From the NCBI RefSeq assembly GCF_037893185.1, contig NZ_CP140772.1, positions 434,001 through 498,000 of the forward strand: a stretch of DNA of 64,000 nt, read 5' to 3'. This DNA comes from Chitinophaga sp. 180180018-3. Lineage in GTDB: Bacteria > Bacteroidota > Bacteroidia > Chitinophagales > Chitinophagaceae. Shown one piece after another: positions 34,810-43,469 of this stretch; positions within the stretch are counted from its first letter, which is position 1; each line of letters begins with the position of its first letter. Both the position numbers and the translations under genes were made by a program. The notes under the pieces are model-generated. The model was not told the DNA's origin, did no database searches, and saw nothing but the letters and a program-made list of their open reading frames with translations.

Positions 34810-37800
34810 ATGTCTTCACTGATTGTCGGTGATTTTTTCCTGCTGAGAATGCCTCTTCTACCCTTTGGAGAGATAGTGCAACTACATGAGTCTGCCGGCA
34901 ACGATCAGTATGCTTTTATTCAAACCCTCAGGAAGTTATTTTCCAATCCTTTATTGCAGGAAGCTGTTTTCCTTGCCAGTCCTGCTTTATACCAGGAAAT
35001 GCTCAAATGGCTGGAGCAGCCTGACGACCGGCTCAAACTGCCGTTGTCGCTGTACCGTTACCTGCTGCGGATGAGCGCCAGGAGCACGCCCTATGGCCTG
35101 TTCGCAGGCTGTACCATTGGTGCAACCGGGCAATCCCATACTTCCCTGATGCCGCCGGCAAACGACAGCCTGCGGAAAACAGCCCGGCTTGATATGGAAT
35201 ATCTTACCGGTCTTATCGACGGATTGTTGCAGCACAAAGATATTTATAATACCACCTTATTCTATCCCAACAACAGTTTATACAGCGCTGGCGGATCCTG
35301 GCGATATTTTGAATACCAACTGCAAGATGGAAAACGGCGTTATTACCTCAGTGCCGTAGCCGGGAATGAATACCTTTCAGCGGTGCTGGCCGCTGCCCGG
35401 AACGGAGCAGATATTATCCTGCTGAGCACAACACTGGTGGAAATGGGCATTCCGGCAGATGAGGCTACAGCATATATTCACTCCCTTGTGGAAAACCAGG
35501 TGCTGGTGGCAGGACTGACGCCGGAAATCACCGGGCGCGATAACCTGCAGGAGCTTATTGCACAACTGGCCAGGCAGGCGCCGGAAACCCCCGTGCTTCC
35601 AGCTTTGCAACAGATAGGCCGGTTGCTGGAGCAGCAGACTAACGGTGTAGACAGGTACCTGGAGATCCTGCAATTGCTGTCGGATCACTTTCCGGGAATC
35701 TCTGCCAAAGACCCGGTACAGGTAGACCTGTTCTTTCCGCCGGAGGTATCCGCACTTTCTGCGCAGGTAACGAACACGCTGGCGGAGCAGCTGGAGCGGT
35801 TGTCGGTATTGGCGGTGAATGCCACCCATCGGGATCTGCAGGCATTCCGGGATAAATTCACCGAACAGTATGACCAACGGGAAATACCATTGATGCAGGC
35901 ACTCGACAGTGAATCGGGTATTGGTTACGGCGTTGCCAGCGGCGACAATGCCAGCTACACGCCACTGATAGATGACCTGCTGATGCCTGCACGCAAACAA
36001 AACGGAACAACTAACTGGAACGGGTACATGAAATTTGTATTCCGTCATTTTCTTGCAGCGCAGAAAACAGGCGCCCGGGAAATTGTATTGACGGATGAAG
36101 CATTGGCAGAACTGGCAACTGTAGCAGCGCCGCCGGCTTTACCCGCCTCGCTTTCCCTGATGGGCACCCTGATAGCCACTGATGCACCCGCGGCGGACAA
36201 TGGTACATTCACTTTCCTGTTGCGGGCCTGCAATGGGCCTAATGCAATGGCTTTGCCTGCCCGTTTTGCCGTGGGGGATGAGCAGCTGGAAAGTGCGTTG
36301 AAGGCCTTTGCCCGGGAGGACCAACAGTTGGAGGAAGACAGGATCATTGCGGAGATTGTGCATTTGCCGGAAGGGCGTACCGGGAATATATTGCTCCGGC
36401 CCACCTTATACGACTATGAAATACCTTTTCTTGGCAGCAGCAGCGTGGCGCCGGAATTCAGACTGCCGGTAAGCGATCTGTATGTTGCGGTGAGAAATAA
36501 CCGCGTGGTACTGCGCTCTGCCCGGCTGAACAAAGAAATACTCCCCAGGCTTTCGAGTGCGCATAATTACGCTCACGGCCTGGCAGTGTATAAATTTCTG
36601 TGCGATCTGCAACAGCAGGATGCCTGTTCTGTTTTATGGAATTGGGGGTTTCTGCGGGAGCAGCCGTTTCTGCCACGTGTTACCTATCGGAATATTGTAC
36701 TTGAAAGAGCCCGCTGGCAGCTCAATAGCCATGCCTTTAACCAGTTGCTGCCCGGCCGTACGCCGGACGAGGCACTGCTGCTTTTACAGCAGCAGTATGA
36801 TATTCCTGCACAGGTGTTGTTGTCGGAAGGAGATAACGACCTGTTCATTGACATGAACAATGTGTTTGCCCGCGGCATAGTAGCAGATAAATTAAAGAAG
36901 TATGACGTATTGCTGCACGAGCAGCTGTATGATGTAAACAGCCGGCTGGCAGCCAACAATGCCGGCAGCTGGTGTAATGAAGTGATCATTCCATTCCGTA
37001 ACCGAAATTGGAAGCCATTGCCAGTGGCGAACCGGCGGGTAGTGACAGAACAGCAGCGGAATTTTCCACCCGGAAGTGAGTGGTTGTATATGAAGATTTA
37101 TACCGGCATTAAGTGGGTCGATAAACTGCTGATACGGGAGTTGGCGCCATTAGCAAAACGGTTGCGTCATACCGGGCTGGCAGACAAATGGTTTTTTATC
37201 CGTTACCAGGATCCTGATCATCACCTGAGGATACGTTTCCATATGCCTGATCATCAAAAGAACAGCGGAACGGTTATGCAGGAATTGAAACAGGCGTTGT
37301 TGCCTTATCTGGAAGACGGAGTGGTACAAAAGATACAGTTCGATACGTATATCCGTGAACTGGAGCGGTATGGAAGTGAATTTATGACGCATAGCGAAAC
37401 TTTCTTTTTCCAGGATAGTGAAGCGGTGGCGGAGCTGCTGTCGGCCATATCCGGCGCAGAAATCAGGGAGCGCTGGCTGTTGGCGCTGAAAGGAGCCGAT
37501 GATTTGTTGAACGTATTCGGATATACAGCTGCGATGAAACTGCAACTGCTTCGTCATCTGCAACAGCAGTTCTTTGCAGAATATGAGGGCGATGCCTCGT
37601 TGCAGCTGCAGCTAAATAATAAATACCGGGCACAATCGCGACTGATAGACGCGGTACTTGGGAATAACGATAACGCATATACGTTTTCAGAGAAAGTACA
37701 GGAGGTACTGGCCAACCGCCTGGCTGCCGGCCGGCATATAGCATCGGAGCTGCCCCAGGCGGTGGCAGGAGAGCTGGCGCCGCATTATCTTCATATGTTC

Positions 37801-37902
37801 CTGAACCGGATGTTCAGTGCCAATGCACGCCTCCAGGAGCTGGTGATTTATCATTACCTGATGAAATATTATACATCGGCTGAGGCGAGGAGCAGGACTT
37901 AA
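34810..37902 (+). CDS. full-length LanB-type lantibiotic dehydratase
   Basis: A 1030-residue enzyme expected to glutamylate Ser/Thr of a precursor using Glu-tRNA and then eliminate glutamate, leaving dehydroalanine or dehydrobutyrine. The glutamylation domain (residues about 1-690) keeps the family Arg residues: Arg13 in LLRMPLLPF, and Arg87, Arg91 and Thr93 in RMSARSTPYG. The C-terminal elimination (SpaB_C) domain (about 760-1025) keeps Arg807 and Arg809 in HHLRIRFH, Glu850 and Arg853 in YIRELERYG, and His995 in HMFLNR. Both steps therefore look active in one chain, unlike split dehydratases. The only candidate substrate in the window is the cysteine-free peptide at 34123. No LanC lies within the window. 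Confidence 0.92.
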   Translation: MSSLIVGDFFLLRMPLLPFGEIVQLHESAGNDQYAFIQTLRKLFSNPLLQEAVFLASPALYQEMLKWLEQPDDRLKLPLSLYRYLLRMSARSTPYGLFAGCTIGATGQSHTSLMPPANDSLRKTARLDMEYLTGLIDGLLQHKDIYNTTLFYPNNSLYSAGGSWRYFEYQLQDGKRRYYLSAVAGNEYLSAVLAAARNGADIILLSTTLVEMGIPADEATAYIHSLVENQVLVAGLTPEITGRDNLQELIAQLARQAPETPVLPALQQIGRLLEQQTNGVDRYLEILQLLSDHFPGISAKDPVQVDLFFPPEVSALSAQVTNTLAEQLERLSVLAVNATHRDLQAFRDKFTEQYDQREIPLMQALDSESGIGYGVASGDNASYTPLIDDLLMPARKQNGTTNWNGYMKFVFRHFLAAQKTGAREIVLTDEALAELATVAAPPALPASLSLMGTLIATDAPAADNGTFTFLLRACNGPNAMALPARFAVGDEQLESALKAFAREDQQLEEDRIIAEIVHLPEGRTGNILLRPTLYDYEIPFLGSSSVAPEFRLPVSDLYVAVRNNRVVLRSARLNKEILPRLSSAHNYAHGLAVYKFLCDLQQQDACSVLWNWGFLREQPFLPRVTYRNIVLERARWQLNSHAFNQLLPGRTPDEALLLLQQQYDIPAQVLLSEGDNDLFIDMNNVFARGIVADKLKKYDVLLHEQLYDVNSRLAANNAGSWCNEVIIPFRNRNWKPLPVANRRVVTEQQRNFPPGSEWLYMKIYTGIKWVDKLLIRELAPLAKRLRHTGLADKWFFIRYQDPDHHLRIRFHMPDHQKNSGTVMQELKQALLPYLEDGVVQKIQFDTYIRELERYGSEFMTHSETFFFQDSEAVAELLSAISGAEIRERWLLALKGADDLLNVFGYTAAMKLQLLRHLQQQFFAEYEGDASLQLQLNNKYRAQSRLIDAVLGNNDNAYTFSEKVQEVLANRLAAGRHIASELPQAVAGELAPHYLHMFLNRMFSANARLQELVIYHYLMKYYTSAEARSRT

Positions 37903-38002
37903 ATTACCATTCATCTTAATATTTACGGAATCCATAAAAAACCTGTTATTTTTACAGGGTAAGTATGAAATCCCTCTCATAAATCGTTGTAAATAAATTC
38001 GC

Positions 38003-39295
38003 ATGAAAACAAAAACTGTTTTGCTGAGCTGTTTGTCTGTAATGATGCTGTTGCCGGCATTTTCTTTTGCAAACAATGGCGATAGCAGTGCGCTACGCCG
38101 GAATACCTCTACTGATGCGGCCAATGCCGGTCTTAAACTGCCTGCCGGTTTCAAAGCTATTGCCGTGGCAGAAAACCTGGGCGCTGCCCGCCATATTGCG
38201 GTAGCACCGACAGGTGTCATCTATGTAAAAGTTGCTACACCAAAACCCGGTAAGGCTATTGCAGAGCTACACGACACCAATGGCGACGGAATTGCCGATG
38301 AGGTGAAAAGCTTCGGTACCTACCGTGGTACGGGCATGGTGATAAAAGGCAAATACCTTTATGCTTCTTCAGATGAAGAAGTTTACCGGTACCAGCTGAA
38401 TGATAAATATGAAGTTGTTAATCCGGAGCATCCGGAAAAAATAGTAACCGGGCTGATTAACCGCCATCAGCATGAATCGAAGTCGCTCGCCCTCGACAAT
38501 GAGGGTAACATTTACGTGAATATCGGCGCCTATTCCAACTCCTGCCAGGTGCAGGACCGCGCAAAAGGTTCCAAGGGTATTCCTGGATGCCCGATCAGGG
38601 ATTCAGCGGGTGGTATCTGGCAATTCAGGGCCGACAAGGAGAACCAGACATATGGTAACGGCGTGCATTATGCTTACGGCTTGCGCAACGTAGTGGGGCT
38701 CGACTGGAACAATCAGGCGAATCAGCTGTTCGTGATGCAACATGGAAGGGACGGTTTGTTTGATATGTTCCCTGAATATTATACACTGCAGCAGGGAAAT
38801 GAATTACCGGCTGAGTGTATGTATGCGTTGAAGAAAGGGGATGATGCCGGCTGGCCCTTCATCTACTATGATGGTTTGCAGCATAAGAAGATGGTATCGC
38901 CTGAATATGGCGGCGACGGAAAGAAAACCGGTGGCGAAAAGGCAATAGATCCTATAGCCGCTTTCCCGGCTCATATGGCGCCTAACGGGTTGTTGTTTTA
39001 TACAGGTAATCAGTTCCCGGCCAGGTATAAAAATGGTGCATTTATTGCATTCCACGGTTCCTGGAATCGCCAGAAAGGGCAGAAGGGTTACCTCGTGGCA
39101 TTTGTTCCGTTTAAAGATGGTAAACCTTCCGGTAAATGGGAAATATTTGCAGATAACTTCGCCGGCGTAGAGAATATACAATCACCTGGTCAGGCAAAAC
39201 ATCGCCCCTGTGGCCTTGCACAAGGGCCCGACGGCTCTCTTTATGTAACGGATGACGTAAAAGGAACAGTGTATAAAATTACCTACGGTAAATAA
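38003..39295 (+). CDS. exported sorbosone dehydrogenase-like beta-propeller (PQQ-type sugar dehydrogenase)
   Basis: A 430-residue periplasmic protein with a signal peptide ending near SFANNGD. The sequence follows the soluble glucose/L-sorbosone dehydrogenase propeller: LPAGFKAIAVAENLGAARHIAVAPTG at the start, then NRHQHESKSLALDNEGNIYVNIGA, YAYGLRNVVGLDWN, and FIAFHGSWNR with RPCGLAQGPDGSLYVTDD near the end. These are the sites where PQQ and Ca ligands lie in the family. A cytochrome c gene follows 9 bp later, a natural electron acceptor. PQQ would have to be taken up or made elsewhere. A role in the neighbouring dehydratase locus is not supported, since the families are unrelated. Confidence 0.85.
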   Translation: MKTKTVLLSCLSVMMLLPAFSFANNGDSSALRRNTSTDAANAGLKLPAGFKAIAVAENLGAARHIAVAPTGVIYVKVATPKPGKAIAELHDTNGDGIADEVKSFGTYRGTGMVIKGKYLYASSDEEVYRYQLNDKYEVVNPEHPEKIVTGLINRHQHESKSLALDNEGNIYVNIGAYSNSCQVQDRAKGSKGIPGCPIRDSAGGIWQFRADKENQTYGNGVHYAYGLRNVVGLDWNNQANQLFVMQHGRDGLFDMFPEYYTLQQGNELPAECMYALKKGDDAGWPFIYYDGLQHKKMVSPEYGGDGKKTGGEKAIDPIAAFPAHMAPNGLLFYTGNQFPARYKNGAFIAFHGSWNRQKGQKGYLVAFVPFKDGKPSGKWEIFADNFAGVENIQSPGQAKHRPCGLAQGPDGSLYVTDDVKGTVYKITYGK

Positions 39296-39304
39296 AAAGA
39301 TAGT

Positions 39305-39721
39305 ATGAAGAAATTGCTTTTAACCGGTGTTGCACTCTGTGCAACACTTTCTTTTTTATCAGCACAGACAAAGAAGCCTGCCGGCCAGAGTCCGGCGCAG
39401 CGGGGCAAGAAGGTTTATCAGCAGTATTGTCTCACTTGTCATCAGGTGGATGGAGGAGGAGTGCCTCACATGAATCCGCCACTTATTAAAACCTCTTATG
39501 TGTTGGGTGATAAACATGCGTTGATACAAGTGATTCTGAATGGTATGCAGGCGTCGGTGCCTATCGACGATGAGTATTATTCCAACAATATGCCGCCGCA
39601 TAATTTTCTGAAAGACCAGGAGATTGCAGATGTATTGACATTTGTGCGTAGCAGCTTTGGCAATAAAGCGTCTGCCGTTACCGTAGCGGATGTGAAAAAA
39701 TCAAGGGAAGTCAAAAAATAA
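39305..39721 (+). CDS. exported mono-haem cytochrome c
   Basis: A 138-residue class I cytochrome c with a signal peptide (ending near LSAQTKK). It has one haem-binding motif in QYCLTCHQVDGGGVPHMNPPL, and a distal Met axial ligand is expected in NNMPPHNFL. It begins 9 bp after the sorbosone-dehydrogenase-like gene, so the two are one transcription unit. It probably accepts electrons from that enzyme and passes them to the respiratory chain. Size and motif positions are standard. Confidence 0.92.
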   Translation: MKKLLLTGVALCATLSFLSAQTKKPAGQSPAQRGKKVYQQYCLTCHQVDGGGVPHMNPPLIKTSYVLGDKHALIQVILNGMQASVPIDDEYYSNNMPPHNFLKDQEIADVLTFVRSSFGNKASAVTVADVKKSREVKK

Positions 39722-39820
39722 ATCTAAGGTGCTGTTTGTTGTGAAGGAACAATAGTTTCCTGTCTCTGGCATATTTATTGGTATTTGGGGGATCATAAAT
39801 TTTAACTAACTGTTCACAAC

Positions 39821-40381
39821 ATGAGAAAAGCATTACAGTTTTTATCTTTATTCCTGACAGCTACACTTTTATTTTCCTGCGGTAAGAAAGACGATGGCGC
39901 ATCGCCTAATAACCAGGGAGATGCCACCTGGTCGATGGGAACTTATGTTTATGCACGCGGTGCATCTTCTCAATCGTCTCAGGCCAATACCAATGGAGGC
40001 ATTATTACCGCCATCGCCACTACTACCGTAGGGTCCGGAGGTAACTACGGCGCGTTTTCCGGAAGTGCGCTTACGATGACCTTTTACAGTAATCTTGGTG
40101 AAGGTAAGTATACGCTGGCGCCTACTGAGGTAGTAGTAGCCAACCCGGGTGCGCGTTTTATCAATATCGACTGTACCATTGGTACGGCTGTTAATACAGG
40201 TGCCGTGTTATATTCCCTTGCTGCCAGCAGTGGTGTTACTGCGGATGTAACAAAAGACAGCAATGGCAAGTTTCACGTAACGGTATCAACACCTGTTACG
40301 TTGACGAAGAAAATAGTTGTTGGTGGCGGTATTGCAGATGCGAAAGGAACGTATGACCTGACAATAAAAAATGCTTACTAA
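39821..40381 (+). CDS. small lipoprotein of unknown function
   Basis: A 186-residue protein with a lipobox (LLFSCGKKDD), so it is probably anchored in a membrane by Cys20. The mature part is rich in Gly, Thr and Val and looks all-beta, with no family I recognise. A 99-bp gap separates it from the cytochrome gene, and a strong terminator follows. It could be a surface lipoprotein. Confidence 0.75.
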   Translation: MRKALQFLSLFLTATLLFSCGKKDDGASPNNQGDATWSMGTYVYARGASSQSSQANTNGGIITAIATTTVGSGGNYGAFSGSALTMTFYSNLGEGKYTLAPTEVVVANPGARFINIDCTIGTAVNTGAVLYSLAASSGVTADVTKDSNGKFHVTVSTPVTLTKKIVVGGGIADAKGTYDLTIKNAY

Positions 40382-40400
40382 CCACTTGCTATAATAAGTG

Positions 40401-40440
40401 ACCGCCCTCAGATTCGCGATCTGAGGGCGGTTTTGTTTTC
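40401..40440. terminator. strong terminator between the lipoprotein and PUL genes
   Basis: The 13-bp perfect stem ACCGCCCTCAGAT (40401-40413) pairs with ATCTGAGGGCGGT (40419-40431) around a 5-nt loop, followed by a T-rich run TTTGTTTTC. It serves the + strand lipoprotein gene and lies close to the end of the convergent - strand gene at 40478. Confidence 0.9.
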
Positions 40441-40477
40441 CAGATAATCTTCGATGCATTTTGCCAGGGGCTGGCAG

Positions 40478-42187
40478 TTATTTCCAACTTACCACCACAT
40501 CATTTATCAACAGCTTCCTGCCGTCGCGTTGCAATTTTCCATTAGCGGGCGCAAACACAAGTACGGCGGGAGTCTGGCCATTCAGGCGAAGAGAGAAATT
40601 GCCGGTGGCATTTTTAGTAACGAAACTACGGCTTACGGTGTCATAGATATCTATTGGTTGTTCACCAACAGGTACGGTCACTGTTTTTGTTTCGTTGTAA
40701 GGATTATAATAAAGATAGGTTGGCCAGGCTTTGTCGCTGAAGAAGTCGGTCGCCAGCAGATTCAGCTGAAGTATTCCCGGTACATCAGTGCTGCGGATGA
40801 TGCTGCCGAAGATGCCTGCATGGCCGCTGCCGTATATGCTGAATTGGGAAACATCCGGGTTTCCTTTCGCCCATTGGGGGCCATCGCCCTGCGCTACCGG
40901 TGCTTTGAGATGCGCGTATTCCGGATAGGAAGAAGTGTGAATAATCCCTTCGTAGCCGATGACGCCTTTGGCGATGCCGGCTTTTTCAGGAATAGTTTCA
41001 TGATCATCGGGCATATATTGCGTATAGAAAAAGCGGGCAGCGTTGGAGGCATTCAGCATCCACTTGCCAATGGCTGCCGCATAAGATGGATCATAACGTA
41101 CGAGCGGAATGAGGGGCCAGGCTGCATCGAAGGTATTCATCAGGAAGCCATAACCACCGCGGTCGGTAGTACTGCCTACTATGCCGGAAATATCCATACC
41201 GCCCCAGTTGCCTTTCAGCACGCCCCAGCCCAGGCGGCATTGCGGATCTCCGTTGAATGTCCATTCCAGGAAGCGTTGTACATCGAGGTGTTGCCCCTGT
41301 TCTGCATTCATCCTGGCTGCCAGGTAGGCACCAAACGGCATGAATATTTCGTAGAACGTGTTATGCGGCTGCTTTTCCAGGATTTGCATGGCATGTATGG
41401 CGGCCTGCAGGTAGCGTGGATCGCCGAACTTTTTCCATGCAGCATACAGTACCCAGGCATGGCCTGCGGCGGCGTCCTGCTGATGACAGATCTGATTACT
41501 TTCAGGTTGAAGTTTTGCGTAATCAAAAAATGTGTGATCGTAGTTACCGTTTAATACGGAGTCGGCTAAACGAAATTTTTCAGCTATGCTAAGGGCCAGT
41601 GTATCGAAACCTGCCATCGCCGGATACTTGTCGTAAATGGCGTAGAATAGCAGGTTGGGGTATACATCGTACCACCAGTCGCGCCCATAACCACCTCCCA
41701 GTTGCGCTACTTCGGGGCATGTATTATTCATCATGATATTCCAGCCGGTTTCACGGTTGAAGTAATTTTTGAGCATCGATACGTAGTTAAGTCCATCCTG
41801 GTTGCTCTTATCGATGCCTACGAGTGTAGCGCCCAACGTAGCTCCCATTGTAGCGAGCGATTCATGGAACATGCCCTTGTTGTGGGAAGGCCCCTGACGC
41901 TGGTCGTCCATAGCCGTGTACAATCCTACTACCGCCTGCGGAAAATTATGCTTGCTGCTGTCCCACCACACTACCGGCCAGTGTGGACCGGTGGCCCGAA
42001 AGTTATACACTGTGCTGTCGAACTGCCGGGCCATTGCATACCAGTCGATCACCTGCAGCGGTTGTGGTACGTCGGCCATGGAATCTATCCGGGCCAGTCG
42101 TTGCTGAGGCACGGGATCTGCAGCCTGTTGCTTACACGCCAGGCAGATGAGTACACACAAAAGAACGGTTGTTATTAGTTTTACCAT
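40478..42187 (-). CDS. lipoprotein of unknown family in a GH130 PUL, possible glycoside-active toroid
   Basis: A 569-residue protein with a lipobox (LICLACKQQ, Cys18). I recognise no named family with confidence. The body is Trp- and aromatic-rich with helical pairs, for example HNKGMFHESLATMGATLGATLVGI, GGGYGRDWWYDVYPNLLFYAIYD and QDAAAGHAWVLYAAWKKFGDPRYLQAAIHAMQ-like sequence, which suggests an (alpha/alpha) barrel like those of many glycoside hydrolases and lyases. The final 100 residues look like a beta-sandwich. It is the last gene of the SusC-SusD-GH130-MFS operon, starting 10 bp after the MFS stop. An outer-membrane or periplasmic enzyme that supplies the GH130 substrate is a fair inference. 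Confidence 0.72.
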   Translation of the reverse strand: MVKLITTVLLCVLICLACKQQAADPVPQQRLARIDSMADVPQPLQVIDWYAMARQFDSTVYNFRATGPHWPVVWWDSSKHNFPQAVVGLYTAMDDQRQGPSHNKGMFHESLATMGATLGATLVGIDKSNQDGLNYVSMLKNYFNRETGWNIMMNNTCPEVAQLGGGYGRDWWYDVYPNLLFYAIYDKYPAMAGFDTLALSIAEKFRLADSVLNGNYDHTFFDYAKLQPESNQICHQQDAAAGHAWVLYAAWKKFGDPRYLQAAIHAMQILEKQPHNTFYEIFMPFGAYLAARMNAEQGQHLDVQRFLEWTFNGDPQCRLGWGVLKGNWGGMDISGIVGSTTDRGGYGFLMNTFDAAWPLIPLVRYDPSYAAAIGKWMLNASNAARFFYTQYMPDDHETIPEKAGIAKGVIGYEGIIHTSSYPEYAHLKAPVAQGDGPQWAKGNPDVSQFSIYGSGHAGIFGSIIRSTDVPGILQLNLLATDFFSDKAWPTYLYYNPYNETKTVTVPVGEQPIDIYDTVSRSFVTKNATGNFSLRLNGQTPAVLVFAPANGKLQRDGRKLLINDVVVSWK

Positions 42188-42197
42188 GCTTTATAAT

Positions 42198-43463
42198 TTA
42201 AACAATAGCTGTTGAAGTTTCGTTTGTTTTTTGCGAGAGTTCCCGACCTTCTTTGATGATCACCTTCGCCACTGCTATGGATAACAGTTGCAGCAGTGCT
42301 ATGATAACAATGGCATAACGCAGGGCTACTTCATTAGAGAAATACCAGGCCAGGAAAATAAAGGTGCCGGCGCCCAGAAAACGACCTGCATACAGGCCTA
42401 TTTCGTGATTGAGTATGTATGCAAATTCGTTGCGATGCTCTTTTTTAGAGAGGATATCGATTACGCTGAATTGTATGGGGAAGTATGCTATATCCAGCAG
42501 GGGCTTGGCTACCAGCAGGAAGAGCATGAATAACAATACCCCGGTGGCATTGAACAGTATCCCGTTGGAAATAGCCGCCAGCGCAAAGCCAATCAGTCCG
42601 GCCGCGAAGATATACAGGCGGTGTTCAGGCTTTGCAGCGCGACCAATAGCATACATCAAAAACGCAGCAATGATGGCACCCACTGATTGGGCCGTTCCCA
42701 ATGCACCTTCTTTCCCCAGCAACAGCATAATCAGCATAGCAGGCGCAGTTACCAGGTAGCCCTGGGCAAGCCCTTTGAGAGATGCCAGCAACAAGAGTTT
42801 GCGCCAGTAGGGATGGAATTTAAAATACAGGAATTTCTTTTGTTCGGGATTCCGGAAATGGCCCCTGAAACAAACTACGGAAGCCAGGATAGTGACCAGG
42901 AATACGATCCCGGTGATGATACGATAAGCATTATTCACATCTCCCGTACGACCACCATACTCTATAAACCATCCTATGCAAATAGGTACTACTACTGCAA
43001 TGATGGTATAAAAAAAAGTTTCCAGTCCGTAGTAATAATTACGGTTACTATCGTTGGTGATGGCCAGTGCAAGGTAATCGCGGTTGGCCCAGTAGAATCC
43101 GAACGACATGCCCATGATCATACCGGCAATGCCTATCCCGGTGAGGTCGAGTGTTTTGAGCGACATCATCACCATCATGGAAACGCCACTCAGCATCATG
43201 CCGGCAGAGTAGAGTGTTTTAATACTGAAACGGTTCAGCAGAAATCCGTTTAGCAGAAACGTGAGCGGAATACCTGTATAGATGGTCAATTGATATATCA
43301 CCACTTTTACGGGATCGTTGGAGTTGCGCATGACATAGGCCGCTACAAAGATATCGATCACCGGTAGTACCAATGCGTATATCATATTGGTAAGCACGAG
43401 GATGCGGAAGTCGTGCGGCTGTTCGTTGAAATGTTTTATTTCTGATGACAGATTACGAAGCAT
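42198..43463 (-). CDS. MFS transporter, probable oligosaccharide importer
   Basis: A 421-residue inner-membrane protein with about 12 hydrophobic segments. The N-terminus is YALVLPVIDIFVAAYVMR, and GFYWANRDYLALAI marks helix 4-5. It belongs to MFS; the subfamily is not one I can name. It starts 6 bp after the GH130 gene stops and ends 10 bp before the lipoprotein gene. Its position between a GH130 enzyme and a SusC/D pair points to import of the di- or oligosaccharide that GH130 breaks down in the cytoplasm. Confidence 0.85.
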   Translation of the reverse strand: MLRNLSSEIKHFNEQPHDFRILVLTNMIYALVLPVIDIFVAAYVMRNSNDPVKVVIYQLTIYTGIPLTFLLNGFLLNRFSIKTLYSAGMMLSGVSMMVMMSLKTLDLTGIGIAGMIMGMSFGFYWANRDYLALAITNDSNRNYYYGLETFFYTIIAVVVPICIGWFIEYGGRTGDVNNAYRIITGIVFLVTILASVVCFRGHFRNPEQKKFLYFKFHPYWRKLLLLASLKGLAQGYLVTAPAMLIMLLLGKEGALGTAQSVGAIIAAFLMYAIGRAAKPEHRLYIFAAGLIGFALAAISNGILFNATGVLLFMLFLLVAKPLLDIAYFPIQFSVIDILSKKEHRNEFAYILNHEIGLYAGRFLGAGTFIFLAWYFSNEVALRYAIVIIALLQLLSIAVAKVIIKEGRELSQKTNETSTAIV

Positions 43464-43469
43464 AATGGG

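Noticed and set aside
34123..37902. A pinensin-like lanthipeptide cluster, known from Chitinophaga
   Set aside because: Pinensin-type loci use a split dehydratase and a Cys-containing precursor. Here the dehydratase is one chain and the peptide has no Cys.
34810..37902. The LanB-like protein as a tRNA-dependent peptide amino-acid ligase (PEARL)
   Set aside because: Such ligases lack the elimination domain. Here that domain is present with its Arg, Glu and His residues.
38003..39721. Sorbosone dehydrogenase and cytochrome c as tailoring enzymes of the RiPP locus
   Set aside because: Both are exported by signal peptides and form their own pair after a 100-bp gap. Such proteins are common outside RiPP loci.
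40454..41554. Open frame of 366 codons on the + strand
   Set aside because: Antisense to the 569-residue lipoprotein gene, which has a lipobox and sits in an operon. The + strand product has no recognisable features.
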